Shown: positions 33,824 to 42,092, counted from the first letter of the stretch. The stretch is 64,000 nucleotides of DNA from Singulisphaera sp. (GCA_027451445.1 DAIDJG010000536.1:1-64000), one strand, 5' to 3'. A program made the numbers and translations. Notes: generated from the sequence alone by a model not told the origin.

Positions 33824-34606
33824 ATGCCCGCACGGCCCGCCAAAACTCCTGCCACGGTCACCTTCCAGAATCCCTGGGAGCGGCGACACGGTGAGTCCGC
33901 GAGCGCCTACAGGGCCTTCCAGGTCTACCTGCACCTGGGACCGTCCAGGACCCTCGACGATGCGTCCATCGCCTATCGGGCGGCAAACGAATCGGGGGTC
34001 AAAAGTGGGTCAAAAGTGGGTCAAGAACCCCCCCGAAAAAGGCCCCTAAGTAGCCGCATCTCGGAGTGGTCCCGTCAATTCGCCTGGACCGAGCGTGCGA
34101 CCGCCTACGATCGTCATCTCGATCACGTCGAATCCGAGGAGCGCCGTCGGCTCGACGAGGAACGACGGGTCTCGTGGGTCCAGAAGGATGAGAAGCGGCT
34201 CGAGCAGAACTGGTCGATTGCGGCCCAGTTGAAGATCAAAGCCCTCCAGATGCTGGGATGGTCACTAGACGGCGAAGTGAGGACCGTCAAGGTGCTCAAC
34301 GACGATGGTAGCGTGACCGAGCAAAAGGTCGTGGTCGCGCCAGCCTGGCGGATGCGGGATGCCGCAACCCTCCTCGGAATGGCGAACCTCCTTGAGCAGA
34401 CCGTCATTGGGGCCATTGCGGGTAAGCAGTCCGAAGCTCCAACGGCCGCCGAGCAGATCACGGACGAATCCCTCGAAGGTGCGGAAAAACGGCTATTCGA
34501 GTGGCGCAAAAAAGTGCGCAACCGCATCAATGAAATACGGGAAGACTCACCCTACGATCCGGGTGACGGTCCCGGGAAACCGGTCGAGCCATTGCCAGAT
34601 CACTAA
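33824..34606 (+). CDS. Terminase-small-subunit-like or phage DNA-binding protein
   Basis: 260 residues from ATG 33824, preceded by GAGGAT. Pro-rich N-terminus; ESASAYRAFQVYLHLGPSRTLDDASIAYR then ISEWSRQFAWTERATAYDRHLDHVE is the HTH-plus-coiled-coil pattern of small terminases in actinobacterial and planctomycete phages. The helical middle and C-terminus (WRMRDAATLLGMANLLEQTV) fit oligomerisation. No large terminase follows. It could package DNA in trans, as satellites do. Confidence 0.6.
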   Translation: MPARPAKTPATVTFQNPWERRHGESASAYRAFQVYLHLGPSRTLDDASIAYRAANESGVKSGSKVGQEPPRKRPLSSRISEWSRQFAWTERATAYDRHLDHVESEERRRLDEERRVSWVQKDEKRLEQNWSIAAQLKIKALQMLGWSLDGEVRTVKVLNDDGSVTEQKVVVAPAWRMRDAATLLGMANLLEQTVIGAIAGKQSEAPTAAEQITDESLEGAEKRLFEWRKKVRNRINEIREDSPYDPGDGPGKPVEPLPDH

Positions 34607-34651
34607 CCCCTCGGTCGCCATGCTGGCGATCGCTAACCGATAGGTGTACCC

Positions 34652-35122
34652 ATGCATACGAACGCCAATGTCCAATTCGCCTGGAACGCTCTCGGCTGTC
34701 CCTCCCTGGTTACGCTCGCGAGGGAGCTCGGCCTCCCGATCTCGGCCTTCCGTCTCGTGAACGGTGTCCCGACGCTCGCGCAGCCGAGTCCCGCCCCGAC
34801 CCCTTCGACGAGCTCGGTCGCGACCGGCGGCATGACCGACAGCCAGCGGTCCCTGCAGGCCCAACTCGACAGCATCGGCGCCCGGTTGGCCGCGGATCGG
34901 GAGGCCCGGGCCCGGGAGCGTCTGGCCGAGGAGGCCGCGACTCCACGCCAACCCACCCCCGACGAGCTCGCCCGGCACCGGACCCTGATGGCGCTGGCCG
35001 GACGGTGCGGGGTCCCGGTGATGGGTGTCAACGACGAAGCGGCCCAGCAGTCCGACGAGTACCAGGCCACCGTGGGGTGGATCAACCGCGGCAACCGCCA
35101 GTTCGCCAATCAGGCCCGCTGA
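34652..35122 (+). CDS. Hypothetical protein with helical C-terminal half
   Basis: 156 residues, ATG 34652 with AGGTG. Starts MHTNANVQFAWNALGCPSLV; the middle is Ala/Pro-rich and the second half helical (LQAQLDSIGARLAADREARARERLAEEAATP) with GVPVMGVNDEAAQQSDEYQATVGWI. Not recognised. It is in the plus-strand cluster between the terminase-like and the 94-residue genes. Confidence 0.5.
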   Translation: MHTNANVQFAWNALGCPSLVTLARELGLPISAFRLVNGVPTLAQPSPAPTPSTSSVATGGMTDSQRSLQAQLDSIGARLAADREARARERLAEEAATPRQPTPDELARHRTLMALAGRCGVPVMGVNDEAAQQSDEYQATVGWINRGNRQFANQAR

Positions 35123-35215
35123 CACCGCCGTCGGTACAGTTTGGTTTTCGAGGCCGCCACCGGGCACCGTTTGCCCTGGGGCGGCCCGTCAGCGCTTCCG
35201 AGGGAGCAAGCGGCG

Positions 35216-35500
35216 ATGTCGATGGTCGATCGCTCTGGTAGCCGTGTAGAGGCTCACAAGGATCCCGCGCTACGAGGCCACAACATCACACTGGCCGAGG
35301 CTCGACGGCTGCACGACATCCTGATCGTGATCCTCCACCGTCTCATCGGGCTCTCTGTGCCCGACGTGAGCGTGGTGTTGACCCGCGGAGCAACCCCGAA
35401 CCACGTGTACAAGCGCCTCAGAGAATGCCCCATGTCGTCGGAGGATGCGGTCAACCAGCTCCGCACCTGGATCCGGTCGGGGGCGTTGCGGGCCAGTTGA
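35216..35500 (+). CDS. Small HTH-like protein
   Basis: 94 residues from ATG 35216, preceded by AGGGAG. GHNITLAEARRLHDILIVILHRLIG then PDVSVVLTRGATPNHVYKRLRECP suggests a helix-turn-helix. It ends 27 bases before the detached integrase segment on the opposite strand. Possible late regulator of the element. Confidence 0.55.
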   Translation: MSMVDRSGSRVEAHKDPALRGHNITLAEARRLHDILIVILHRLIGLSVPDVSVVLTRGATPNHVYKRLRECPMSSEDAVNQLRTWIRSGALRAS

Positions 35501-35527
35501 CCCGCCCGAGGCTCTCCATCGGTTCGC

Positions 35528-35767
35528 CTACTTGCGACCCGCGCGTTTTCGCTTCTTGTCGCCCTCACCATGGGTGGATGGAGCCGACGCCCGTACCATC
35601 GCGACCATGCCGGCCCGGACCGCCTCGGGGAGTTCGCCCCACCGCTCCACGATCAACGCGAGGTCGGGATCGGTTTGACGGGTGTCGGTGGGCACAGGGT
35701 GGGCAAGCGACAATGGAGGTTGACGTAAGTCGTTGGAATGAGTCTGGTTGCGGGAATCGGGGTTCAG
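35528..35767 (-). pseudogene. Detached 3' segment of the integrase gene (attP-side C-terminal tail)
   Basis: From the Leu codon at 35765-35767 in the attachment core, the minus-strand frame continues for 78 codons to a stop at 35528. It is in the same frame as the integrase when the element is closed as a circle. It encodes NPDSRNQTHSNDLRQPP, then DPDLALIVERWGELPEAVRA and GMVAMVRAS, then a Lys/Arg-rich end. This tail resembles the C-terminal motif I associate with planctomycete integrases. In the integrated state it has no start of its own, so it is unexpressed or expressed only by chance. Confidence 0.85.
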
Positions 35768-35811
35768 ATTGTGGATCTGGATATCGCGGGTTCGAATCCC
35801 GTCATCCACCC
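35765..35811 (+). repeat. attR core (47 bp)
   Basis: Perfect copy of 16881-16927, holding the displaced original tRNA-His 3' end. It is followed directly by the former downstream sequence of the tRNA gene and its terminator. Confidence 0.95.
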
Positions 35812-35822
35812 CTCCTACATGA

Positions 35823-35864
35823 GACGACCGTCGGCCATCCCGGCTGACGGTCGTCTTTCGTTTT
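35823..35864 (+). terminator. Original tRNA-His terminator, displaced by the element
   Basis: GACGACCGTC (35823-35832) pairs perfectly with GACGGTCGTC (35846-35855), with inner pairing of GGCC and CGGCT, then TTTCGTTTT. It lies 12 bases after attR, at the distance expected after tRNA-His before integration. The tRNA at 16.9 kb has no such hairpin. Confidence 0.88.
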
Positions 35865-36470
35865 GAACCCCGATGATGTTCGGGCTTCGCACCTGCTAGC
35901 CGACGCCGCTCACAAGCGCCCGGCTTTCCACTCGTTCGCACGCGCGCCGAAGCGCCGCCTGCGCGTGTTCTCGCGCTCGCCGGTTCCGTGACATGAGTGG
36001 CGGCGTCCCTTCCCTGGCTTGCCCCGCCGACCACGATCGACACCGTCCGCCGGATTGGTGCCCCGGGCATACCGCCTCCACGCGTCTGCAAAGTCGTTCT
36101 GACCGCTGTCGGCACCTGACTGCCTGGCCTGGCTTCATGCCCGTCGAGTATCCGGCGAATGGCGACAGTGCCAAACACCCTAATCATAGTCAGAGAAGTT
36201 CACGGATTTGTTCCATTCTCGCCATAAACTCCCTGAACGCCATAAACGCCGGCAATTTCAATCTGAGTGTCGAGTCTGGTCAACTGAGGCGGTTTTGAAG
36301 CCCGCCGGAAGTCGCGTCGTTGAGAACTTTCGCCGGTCTGAGGCGTAAAAAGAGGAATACGAGGGCTTTGATATTCGGCGGCTCGTCAGAACCCACCGAA
36401 GGCGTGGGGACCCACCAGATCGCAGCCGCGTTTCGGAATTTGGTCATAATTTCGGGCCGCGGGATAAGTG
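35865..36470. other. Intergenic region, no gene supported
   Basis: About 600 bases between the displaced tRNA terminator and the ECF sigma gene. A long minus-strand frame that reaches 36187 is an upstream extension of the detached integrase tail and has no ribosome site. I find no hairpin or promoter I would defend. Confidence 0.5.
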
Positions 36471-37025
36471 ATGGGCAAGAGGGAGGGCAAGGAGTCGATC
36501 GTGGATGGACAGACCCGACAGGCGATGAAGCTCTGGACGTTGGCTCAGCCGGTGGTCTCGGCGTTTGTGACATCGGTGGTGCGCGACTTCACGGCCCGAG
36601 ATGACGTGCTGCAAGAAGTTGCGATCGCGGTGATCGAATCGTTTGACCGTTACGATCCAGCTCGACCCTTCGTGGGATGGGCGCTCGGCATTGCGCGGAA
36701 CCAGGTGGGACTCTATCTAAGGAGGTTGGAACGCGATTGCTTGGTCTTCGACAACGCGCTCATCACCTGTCTGGCCTCGACGTTCGAGGCGGTGCCGGCG
36801 GAAGGTACGCGGTCACTGGATCTCCTCAGCGAATGCCTGGGCAGGCTCGACGCAAGAGCTCGAGAACTGTGCGACCTCCGCTACGTCCACGACCTGAAGC
36901 CGATCGCGATCGCCGGAAGGGTCGGGATGACGGCGAATTCGGTGGCGAAGGCGCTCCAGCGGATTCGCGACCAACTGCGCGAGTGCATCGAGCAGAAGTC
37001 CGCGCTGCAAGGAGGTGCGCCATGA
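36471..37025 (+). CDS. ECF-type RNA polymerase sigma factor, planctomycete type
   Basis: About 184 residues from ATG 36471 (a GTG precedes it at 36468). Region 2 is FVTSVVRDFTARDDVLQEVAIAVIESFDRYDPARPFVGWALGIARNQ. Region 4 is LDARARELCDLRYVHDLKPIAIAGRVGMTANSVAKALQRIRDQL. It directs polymerase to a regulon. Its stop overlaps the next ATG (ATGA), pairing it with a membrane anti-sigma-like protein. Confidence 0.9.
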   Translation: MGKREGKESIVDGQTRQAMKLWTLAQPVVSAFVTSVVRDFTARDDVLQEVAIAVIESFDRYDPARPFVGWALGIARNQVGLYLRRLERDCLVFDNALITCLASTFEAVPAEGTRSLDLLSECLGRLDARARELCDLRYVHDLKPIAIAGRVGMTANSVAKALQRIRDQLRECIEQKSALQGGAP

Positions 37026-38023
37026 CGCTGATTCCCCGGACGCTGATTGACGGCTATCTGGACGAGACACTCTCTCCGGACGAGCACGCCGCCCTTGCGC
37101 GTTGGCTTAAAGCCGCTCCAGAGAATGCTCAGGAGTTTGCACGGGCCGTGCTCTTGCACGATCGTCTGCGAGGTGAGCTTCTCGCTCAGGCCGCGGCTGA
37201 GTCGGAAACGGCGTCTCGATTGTCCAGGGGATCCTGGCCCCGCCGCCTCCGGCCCCTCGTGGCGCTCGCGGGAGTGCTTCTCGCCATGGCGGCCTTGGTG
37301 CTCGTGCTGTTGAGAGGATTGGCGGAAACCCCGGTATCGGCAGCCGTCGTGGAGCTGAACCGGCTCATCGTATCCAGTACCCGGCCGACCGATCGCACGT
37401 ATCAGATCACCGTCGAGGACCGCACGCTGTCCCAGGCGCGCGGACCGGGTTCGGAACCATTCGATTGGGGCCGACCGCCGAAACCGCCGCTGGACGGGGC
37501 CGTGCTGCACGTCCGGGGGAAAAATCAATTCGTCCTGGTGCGCATGACGAAGGAGGGGCTGCCGTTTGTCACCGGCAGTAACGGCAAGACCAGTTGGGCC
37601 GCGCGGCCGGATGGACCGGTGCGCGTCAGTCCCGACCTGACCCGGTTCAATCGCGATGTCCCCGGTCACGAGCACGCGATGCCGCTCAGCAACATCAAGG
37701 AAGCTCTGGAGCGCCTGCGCACGGCTTACGAGGTGCAGCTGCTGCCGGTCGAAACGGCCGAAGGGGACGTGCGGTCGGAGGAGAGATCAACCCGGCTGCT
37801 CGTCGCCGTCAAGAAGCGCGGGTATCGCGGCCCAAGGCGCGTCGAGATCACGTACGACGTCGCCAGCGGCCGGATTCAGCAGATGCGCTTCATCAAGATG
37901 CCGTACGGCCCCGACCGGTTGACCTTGAGGCTGGACCTGAATGAAGAGCGGGACCTGGGTGCGGCCTTTTTTGATCATGCGTCCCATCATGCGGCGGATC
38001 GGACCGTCGAGTTGGAGGAGTGA
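37022..38023 (+). CDS. Membrane anti-sigma / FecR-like protein
   Basis: 333 residues from ATG 37022, preceded by AAGGAGGT. The first 70 residues (LIDGYLDETLSPDEHAALARWLKAAPENAQEFARAVLLHDRL) resemble the anti-sigma zinc-finger-less ASD of planctomycete FecR-like proteins. One membrane segment (PLVALAGVLLAMAALVLVLL) lies near 82-102. The rest is extracytoplasmic, beta-rich. ATGA overlap with the sigma gene supports the pair: the N-terminus would hold the sigma factor at the membrane until a signal is sensed outside. Confidence 0.78.
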   Translation: MTLIPRTLIDGYLDETLSPDEHAALARWLKAAPENAQEFARAVLLHDRLRGELLAQAAAESETASRLSRGSWPRRLRPLVALAGVLLAMAALVLVLLRGLAETPVSAAVVELNRLIVSSTRPTDRTYQITVEDRTLSQARGPGSEPFDWGRPPKPPLDGAVLHVRGKNQFVLVRMTKEGLPFVTGSNGKTSWAARPDGPVRVSPDLTRFNRDVPGHEHAMPLSNIKEALERLRTAYEVQLLPVETAEGDVRSEERSTRLLVAVKKRGYRGPRRVEITYDVASGRIQQMRFIKMPYGPDRLTLRLDLNEERDLGAAFFDHASHHAADRTVELEE

Positions 38024-38369
38024 CTCCTGAAAGCATGACGAATTTTGCGGAAGACACGAACGTCCCCCCCCAGCCCCCCTTCTAGAAGGTTGACCGCCGG
38101 TCGCCGTTCAAGGAGGGGCGGCTGGGGTCGAGCCCGCCGCGTTTCCACAGAGTGCGATGGCTGCCCTACTGAGGAATCACCGCGCGGGCTCGACCCCAGC
38201 CGCCCCTGCCGAGCTTCCATCCGAAGCGATCGGTCGAGCGGGCGCGCGGCGAACGCGGGGCCAGAGCCGGCTGGTTGCAAAGAGGTCGAAGTACAGACGT
38301 TTCGTCCTGACCGCGAGGATCGCGTCTGCCTCAAACGCGCAGACCTGCGCGCTGCGAAAACGGTGCTTC
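38024..38369. other. Intergenic region with inverted repeat
   Basis: About 345 bases. It holds the 22-bp inverted repeat at 38115-38206. A start-less upstream extension of the YHYH gene (from 38157) runs through it and is not favoured. Confidence 0.5.
38115..38206. repeat. 22-bp inverted repeat
   Basis: Arms 38115-38136 and 38185-38206 are perfectly complementary: GGGGCGGCTGGGGTCGAGCC on the left. They are 48 bases apart. The G/C-rich tract just upstream (about 38066-38090) resembles other dispersed repeats. No T-tract. Confidence 0.75.
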
Positions 38370-40271
38370 ATGTCTCGACTTGCCAAATGTTTCATTGTGT
38401 TGCTGTCGATGGTCGCGGCGGACTCGATCGCCAACGCCCATCCCGGTCACTCCCATCAACGGTCGTCGACGGCCGATGATTCGCATCAGGATCTGCCGTC
38501 CGAGCGCACGTGGGCCGCGGCGTCCGGGGTGTTTCGCGAACGGGGATCGTTCGTGATGGCTCGCGAGGGCATGGTGCAGATTCGTCGCGACGACGACACG
38601 CTGGTCTTGCTCCCTGTCAGCTTGCTCGAACCCGAGGATCAGCACAGGATCGAGCATCGCCTGGCCGAGATCCGTCGGGCAGCGGAGAGAAACGGGGGTG
38701 TTCGCTTCGATCACGGACACGACGAGGAACACCACGCCGCGCGGGCTGCCCCGCGGCTGGGGATCGTCGATCGTGGTGTTCCCGACGTCGAAAGGCTGGT
38801 CGCCCAACTCGAGACGGGAAGGGACAAAGCAAACGTGGCGCGTGAAGCGATTCCCGAGATTGCGAGCGCGTTCCAGGCCTTCGTCGACCTCAAGGCGATC
38901 AGGACGCGCTGGGACGATTGCTACTTCTACGTCGAGTCGAATGGGATTCCGGGCCATCCGATGATGATCGGCATCCGGTCGTGGCAGCAGCAGGTACCGA
39001 TCCCACAGAATTACGTTGGCGACAATGCGTGGCAGATTCCGCTTCATCCCGTCCCGGCGGCTCGCCCCCGGTCGACGAACGGCCAATTCCTGCGCGGGGC
39101 GATCGCGGTTGCGGTGAATGGCATCCCGATCTTCAATCCGCTCAACAATCGGGGAGACGATGCCTACCTCTTTGGCGAGCTCGACGAGTACGGCGGCCAC
39201 TGCGGGCGGGCTGACGACTATCACTACCACCTCGCCCCGGTGCATCTCGAAAAGACGACCGGCAAGGGGAAGCCCGTTGCGTACGCGCTCGACGGCTATC
39301 CCATCTACGGGTATGACGAGGCAGACGGCTCCCCGGTCAAGGATCTCGACGCGTTCAACGGGCACAAGGACGCAAACGGCAACTACCACTATCACGCGAC
39401 CAGGCAGTATCCCTACCTCAACGGTGGCTTTCACGGTGAAGTGACCGAGCGTGGGGGCCAGGTCGATCCTCAACCTCGGGCCGAGCCGATTCGCCCTGAC
39501 CTTCGTCCGTTGCGCGGGGCGAGGATCACGGATTTTCGAGAAACGAAGCCCGGCACCTACGCGCTGACGTACGACGTGAATGGCAAGAGCGGGACGGTGA
39601 GTTATACCCTCGCGGGCGACGGATCGGCACGGTTCGTCTTCGTGGATACGAACGGCCAGACGAGGGCCGAGACCTACATGCCAGGGCGTCGTGGACCCGG
39701 CGACCCGGAGCGCCCCCCGCGCCGCGCCGAAACCCGCACGCCGCTTTCGAGGGATGCGCGGCCGCCCGCGACGGTGGGCAACGACTCGGCCACGACGACA
39801 CCGAACGGCAAGCATCCTCGGCTCGTCGTGACGAGTTCCTCCGTCGACGCCAAGGGGCTACTCTCGGTCGCCTGTACCTGTGATGGGGTCGGTCTCTCGC
39901 CCGCGGTCGCGTGGAAGAACGCGCCCGAGGGCACGAAGTCGTTCGCGGTGAGTCTCTGGCATACGGCTCCCGACCAGGAGAAATCGTACTGGGTTGTGTA
40001 CAACATTCCCGCCGACGTCACGAGCCTGCCATCGAATTCGAAGTCGATCGGCCGGATCGGACTCAACGACCGCCGACGCGCCGAGTACGACCCGTTGTGC
40101 TCGAAGGGACCGGGCCTGAAAACTTATCATGTCACGGTCTTCGCCCTCTCCGCCGAGCCTCGGCTTGCCCCCGGCAATGCGACGCGTGCCCAACTGCTCA
40201 GGGCAATTCAAGGGATCACTCTCGCGGAAGGGACGTTGGACTTTGTGTACGAACGGAAGGGTGTGCGGTGA
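38370..40271 (+). CDS. Secreted SHD1 - YHYH - PEBP fusion protein
   Basis: 633 residues from ATG 38370 (MSRLAKCFIVLLSMVA, a signal peptide ending ANAHPGHSH). Residues about 45-105 (RTWAAASGVFRERGSFVMAREGMVQIRRDDDTLVLLPVSLLEPED) match an SHD1 domain, common in planctomycetes. The middle contains the YHYH signature twice (DDYHYHLAPVHL and GNYHYHATRQYPYL), with YALDGYPIYGYD. After a linker, residues about 485-630 match the YbhB/YbcL PEBP fold (LVVTSSSVDAKGLL, LSPAVAWKNAPEGTKSFAV, SYWVVYNIPADV). Probably periplasmic; YHYH and PEBP domains are found together in bacterial secreted proteins. Role unknown. Confidence 0.8.
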   Translation: MSRLAKCFIVLLSMVAADSIANAHPGHSHQRSSTADDSHQDLPSERTWAAASGVFRERGSFVMAREGMVQIRRDDDTLVLLPVSLLEPEDQHRIEHRLAEIRRAAERNGGVRFDHGHDEEHHAARAAPRLGIVDRGVPDVERLVAQLETGRDKANVAREAIPEIASAFQAFVDLKAIRTRWDDCYFYVESNGIPGHPMMIGIRSWQQQVPIPQNYVGDNAWQIPLHPVPAARPRSTNGQFLRGAIAVAVNGIPIFNPLNNRGDDAYLFGELDEYGGHCGRADDYHYHLAPVHLEKTTGKGKPVAYALDGYPIYGYDEADGSPVKDLDAFNGHKDANGNYHYHATRQYPYLNGGFHGEVTERGGQVDPQPRAEPIRPDLRPLRGARITDFRETKPGTYALTYDVNGKSGTVSYTLAGDGSARFVFVDTNGQTRAETYMPGRRGPGDPERPPRRAETRTPLSRDARPPATVGNDSATTTPNGKHPRLVVTSSSVDAKGLLSVACTCDGVGLSPAVAWKNAPEGTKSFAVSLWHTAPDQEKSYWVVYNIPADVTSLPSNSKSIGRIGLNDRRRAEYDPLCSKGPGLKTYHVTVFALSAEPRLAPGNATRAQLLRAIQGITLAEGTLDFVYERKGVR

Positions 40272-40332
40272 TGGCGACAGGCGTGGGTTGTGTCGTGTTC
40301 CTTTCAGCGGTTTACGGTCGCGTTGCGCGCAC

Positions 40333-40498
40333 GGGAGGGCGAGGCTCCGTCCGAGCCAGCCTTGATCTATCGGCGAGTCTTCGAGCCGATGGATCATCGC
40401 GTGCCGCCCCGGGGAATCGCGTCATCACACGCGATGTTCAGAGGACTCGAAGACTCGTCCTCCGAACAAGACTGGCTCGGACGGAGCCTCGCCCTCCC
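40333..40498. repeat. Dispersed inverted repeat, cloverleaf type, copy 2
   Basis: 166 bp, same architecture and near-identical sequence to 2182-2346. Outer 32-nt arms 40333-40364 and 40467-40498; internal hairpins conserved, with some compensated differences. It lies after the YHYH gene. Confidence 0.85.
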
Positions 40499-41054
40499 AA
40501 AACATGCTGGCGCCAAACATAAAACGATGTCGGGTGGTACGGGCGTACGCAACGCGAGAGAAAACCGCTGTAAAGTGATGTTGCGGACCTTCCGTTCCAG
40601 TCGGTCCCATTTTGGGTGCAGCCGTCCAGGAACTGTAGCACTGTTGTCCGTTTTCCTTTCAACTTGAAAAACCAAGTAAGCCATGTGATCCTATGCGGCT
40701 TCTCTGCTGTGTAGGTAAACGCCATCTTGCATGAGTGCTAAATGGTATCCCCGTCGCTTTTTCACCACGCGCGGTTTGTGGGGCTCGACCGCTTTGACAA
40801 TCCCCCATAACTGACTTACGTTTGCAGCGAGAGTCTTCCCGATCACCCTCACCTCATTATCGTGGTCCCATCGATTGTAGCGAGCGCAAAAGTCAGTCGC
40901 GGGGTTGCTGAAACAGAGCCTACGGATTGGATGGAAGTTGGAACTTCCGGAAATGATTACTGCTGTGCAGCCAGGCTAAGTCGTGTTTCGTCCGTGGCCT
41001 GAATTTCGTCGTTAGTAACCCTGTGGTCTCGATTTCCGTCGAGGAGCGCTCAAC
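40499..41054. other. Intergenic region, no gene supported
   Basis: About 555 bases up to the TadE-like gene. A start-less minus-strand frame (about 40697-40975) with basic residues VEPHKPRVVKKRRGYHLAL vaguely resembles the end of a transposase, but there is no start and no conserved catalytic motif. I see no terminator or promoter I would defend. Confidence 0.4.
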
Positions 41055-41516
41055 GTGAGGCAACGGTTGTCCGTGCGCGCTAAGAATCGGCCCGGTCTTG
41101 CGGCCGTCGAACTGGCGCTTTTGCTCCCTCTGCTCGCTTACATGCTGATGGCCGCGGTGGACTTCGCCCGGATTTTTTACTCCGAGATGGTCCTGGACGG
41201 CTGCGCCCGGAACGGCGCGCTTTACGGCCAGCTCACGGCGAACGATCCGACATCCGCTTTCGCGAGCCTCCAGGCCGCTGCCCTGGCTGACGCCAACGCC
41301 AACGGTCTGACACCCGCACCGACGGTTGCCGTCGGCTACGGTTCGAGCGCCGCTGGCCCCTTTTCCCAAACGAACTACGCCGGCTCCAGCTTTGTCCAGG
41401 TGTCCGTCACATGGACATTCGACACCCTTGCGTCTTATCCGGGCATCCCCAATCAGTCGCAAATCACGCGTGTCTGCACGATGGCGATCCCACCGACGTT
41501 TCCGATCCTGAATTGA
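41055..41516 (+). CDS. TadE-like pilus-associated protein 1
   Basis: 153 residues, GTG start with GAGGAG. RPGLAAVELALLLPLLAYMLMAAVDFARIFY is the typical TadE N-terminal membrane segment (a Glu five residues into the hydrophobic stretch). The rest is a small beta-rich extracytoplasmic domain. TadE/TadF are minor pseudopilins of Flp pili. The same cluster encodes a second TadE-like and a TadG-like protein, but no ATPase, secretin or prepilin peptidase gene is here. Confidence 0.78.
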   Translation: MRQRLSVRAKNRPGLAAVELALLLPLLAYMLMAAVDFARIFYSEMVLDGCARNGALYGQLTANDPTSAFASLQAAALADANANGLTPAPTVAVGYGSSAAGPFSQTNYAGSSFVQVSVTWTFDTLASYPGIPNQSQITRVCTMAIPPTFPILN

Positions 41517-41565
41517 CCCCAAGTTGCCCCCGTCCCGCAGACGAGGGGATTCCTGAGGCCGAACG

Positions 41566-42018
41566 ATGCGAACTCAATGCGGGCACCGTCAACGACGCGG
41601 TGCGACGGTCGTCGAATACAGCCTGGTGTGCTCTGCCCTCGTCCTCGTTCTTTTCGGCATCCTGGTTGCCGGCATGGGGGTCTTTCGCTACCAGCAGGTC
41701 TCGTTGCTGGCGCGTGAGGGGGCCCGCTGGGCGTCGGTGCACGGGGCCCTGTATGCCAAGGAGACGGGCCTGCAAGCGGCCTCGGCGGCGGACGTATTCA
41801 CGCAGGCCATCCAGTCCCGGGCCGTCGCGCTCGACCCGACCCTTCTGAGCAGTACGGTGACCTGGAACACGTCCAACCAGCCTTACCATTACGACACGGT
41901 CAGCGGGACCTATATCGCCAACACAGTCACGGTGACACTCAGCTACAACTGGATCCCCGAGTGGGCCGGCTCGGGTATGACGCTGACGTCCTCGTCGACG
42001 GTGCCGATGTTTTACTAG
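41566..42018 (+). CDS. TadE-like pilus-associated protein 2
   Basis: 150 residues. RRGATVVEYSLVCSALVLVLFGILVAGMGVFRYQQV is a TadE-type membrane segment with the conserved Glu. The remaining region contains a beta-rich domain with TVTVTLSYNWIPEW. Together with the preceding gene it gives two minor pseudopilins of different sequence. Spacing of 50 bases from the first gene supports one operon. Confidence 0.8.
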   Translation: MRTQCGHRQRRGATVVEYSLVCSALVLVLFGILVAGMGVFRYQQVSLLAREGARWASVHGALYAKETGLQAASAADVFTQAIQSRAVALDPTLLSSTVTWNTSNQPYHYDTVSGTYIANTVTVTLSYNWIPEWAGSGMTLTSSSTVPMFY

Positions 42019-42092
42019 TCGTACCGGGCCGCGCGCCGCCTCTCTCTGGAGCGGCGTGCTAGCCTTGAGGCCTGCTTACTGGGAGTCGATCC

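Larger units (their letters stand above)
16881..35811. mobile_element. Integrative element (phage-tail-bearing) in tRNA-His
   Basis: 18.9 kb bounded by a perfect 47-bp direct repeat (16881-16927 and 35765-35811) that equals the 3' part of tRNA-His. A tyrosine integrase lies at the left end, followed on the minus strand by a primase-helicase, small helix-turn-helix proteins and accessory genes. The right part, on the plus strand, holds small zinc-ribbon proteins and a tail-like module: tape measure, tail completion and a large tail hub-like protein, plus a terminase-small-like protein. No capsid, portal, large terminase, lysis or conjugation gene is recognisable. It may be a defective prophage, a phage satellite or a tailocin-like locus. 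Coding is dense and largely intact, which argues against simple decay. Confidence 0.9.

Noticed and set aside
35768-36187. Upstream part of the minus-strand frame that leads into the integrase tail
   Set aside because: It lies outside the element in host DNA, runs through the tRNA terminator hairpin, and has no ribosome site. The frame is open by chance; only the part left of the core belongs to the integrase.
40697-40975. Possible transposase remnant on the minus strand
   Set aside because: Open frame without a start, only weakly similar to a transposase end and no catalytic residues; kept as intergenic.
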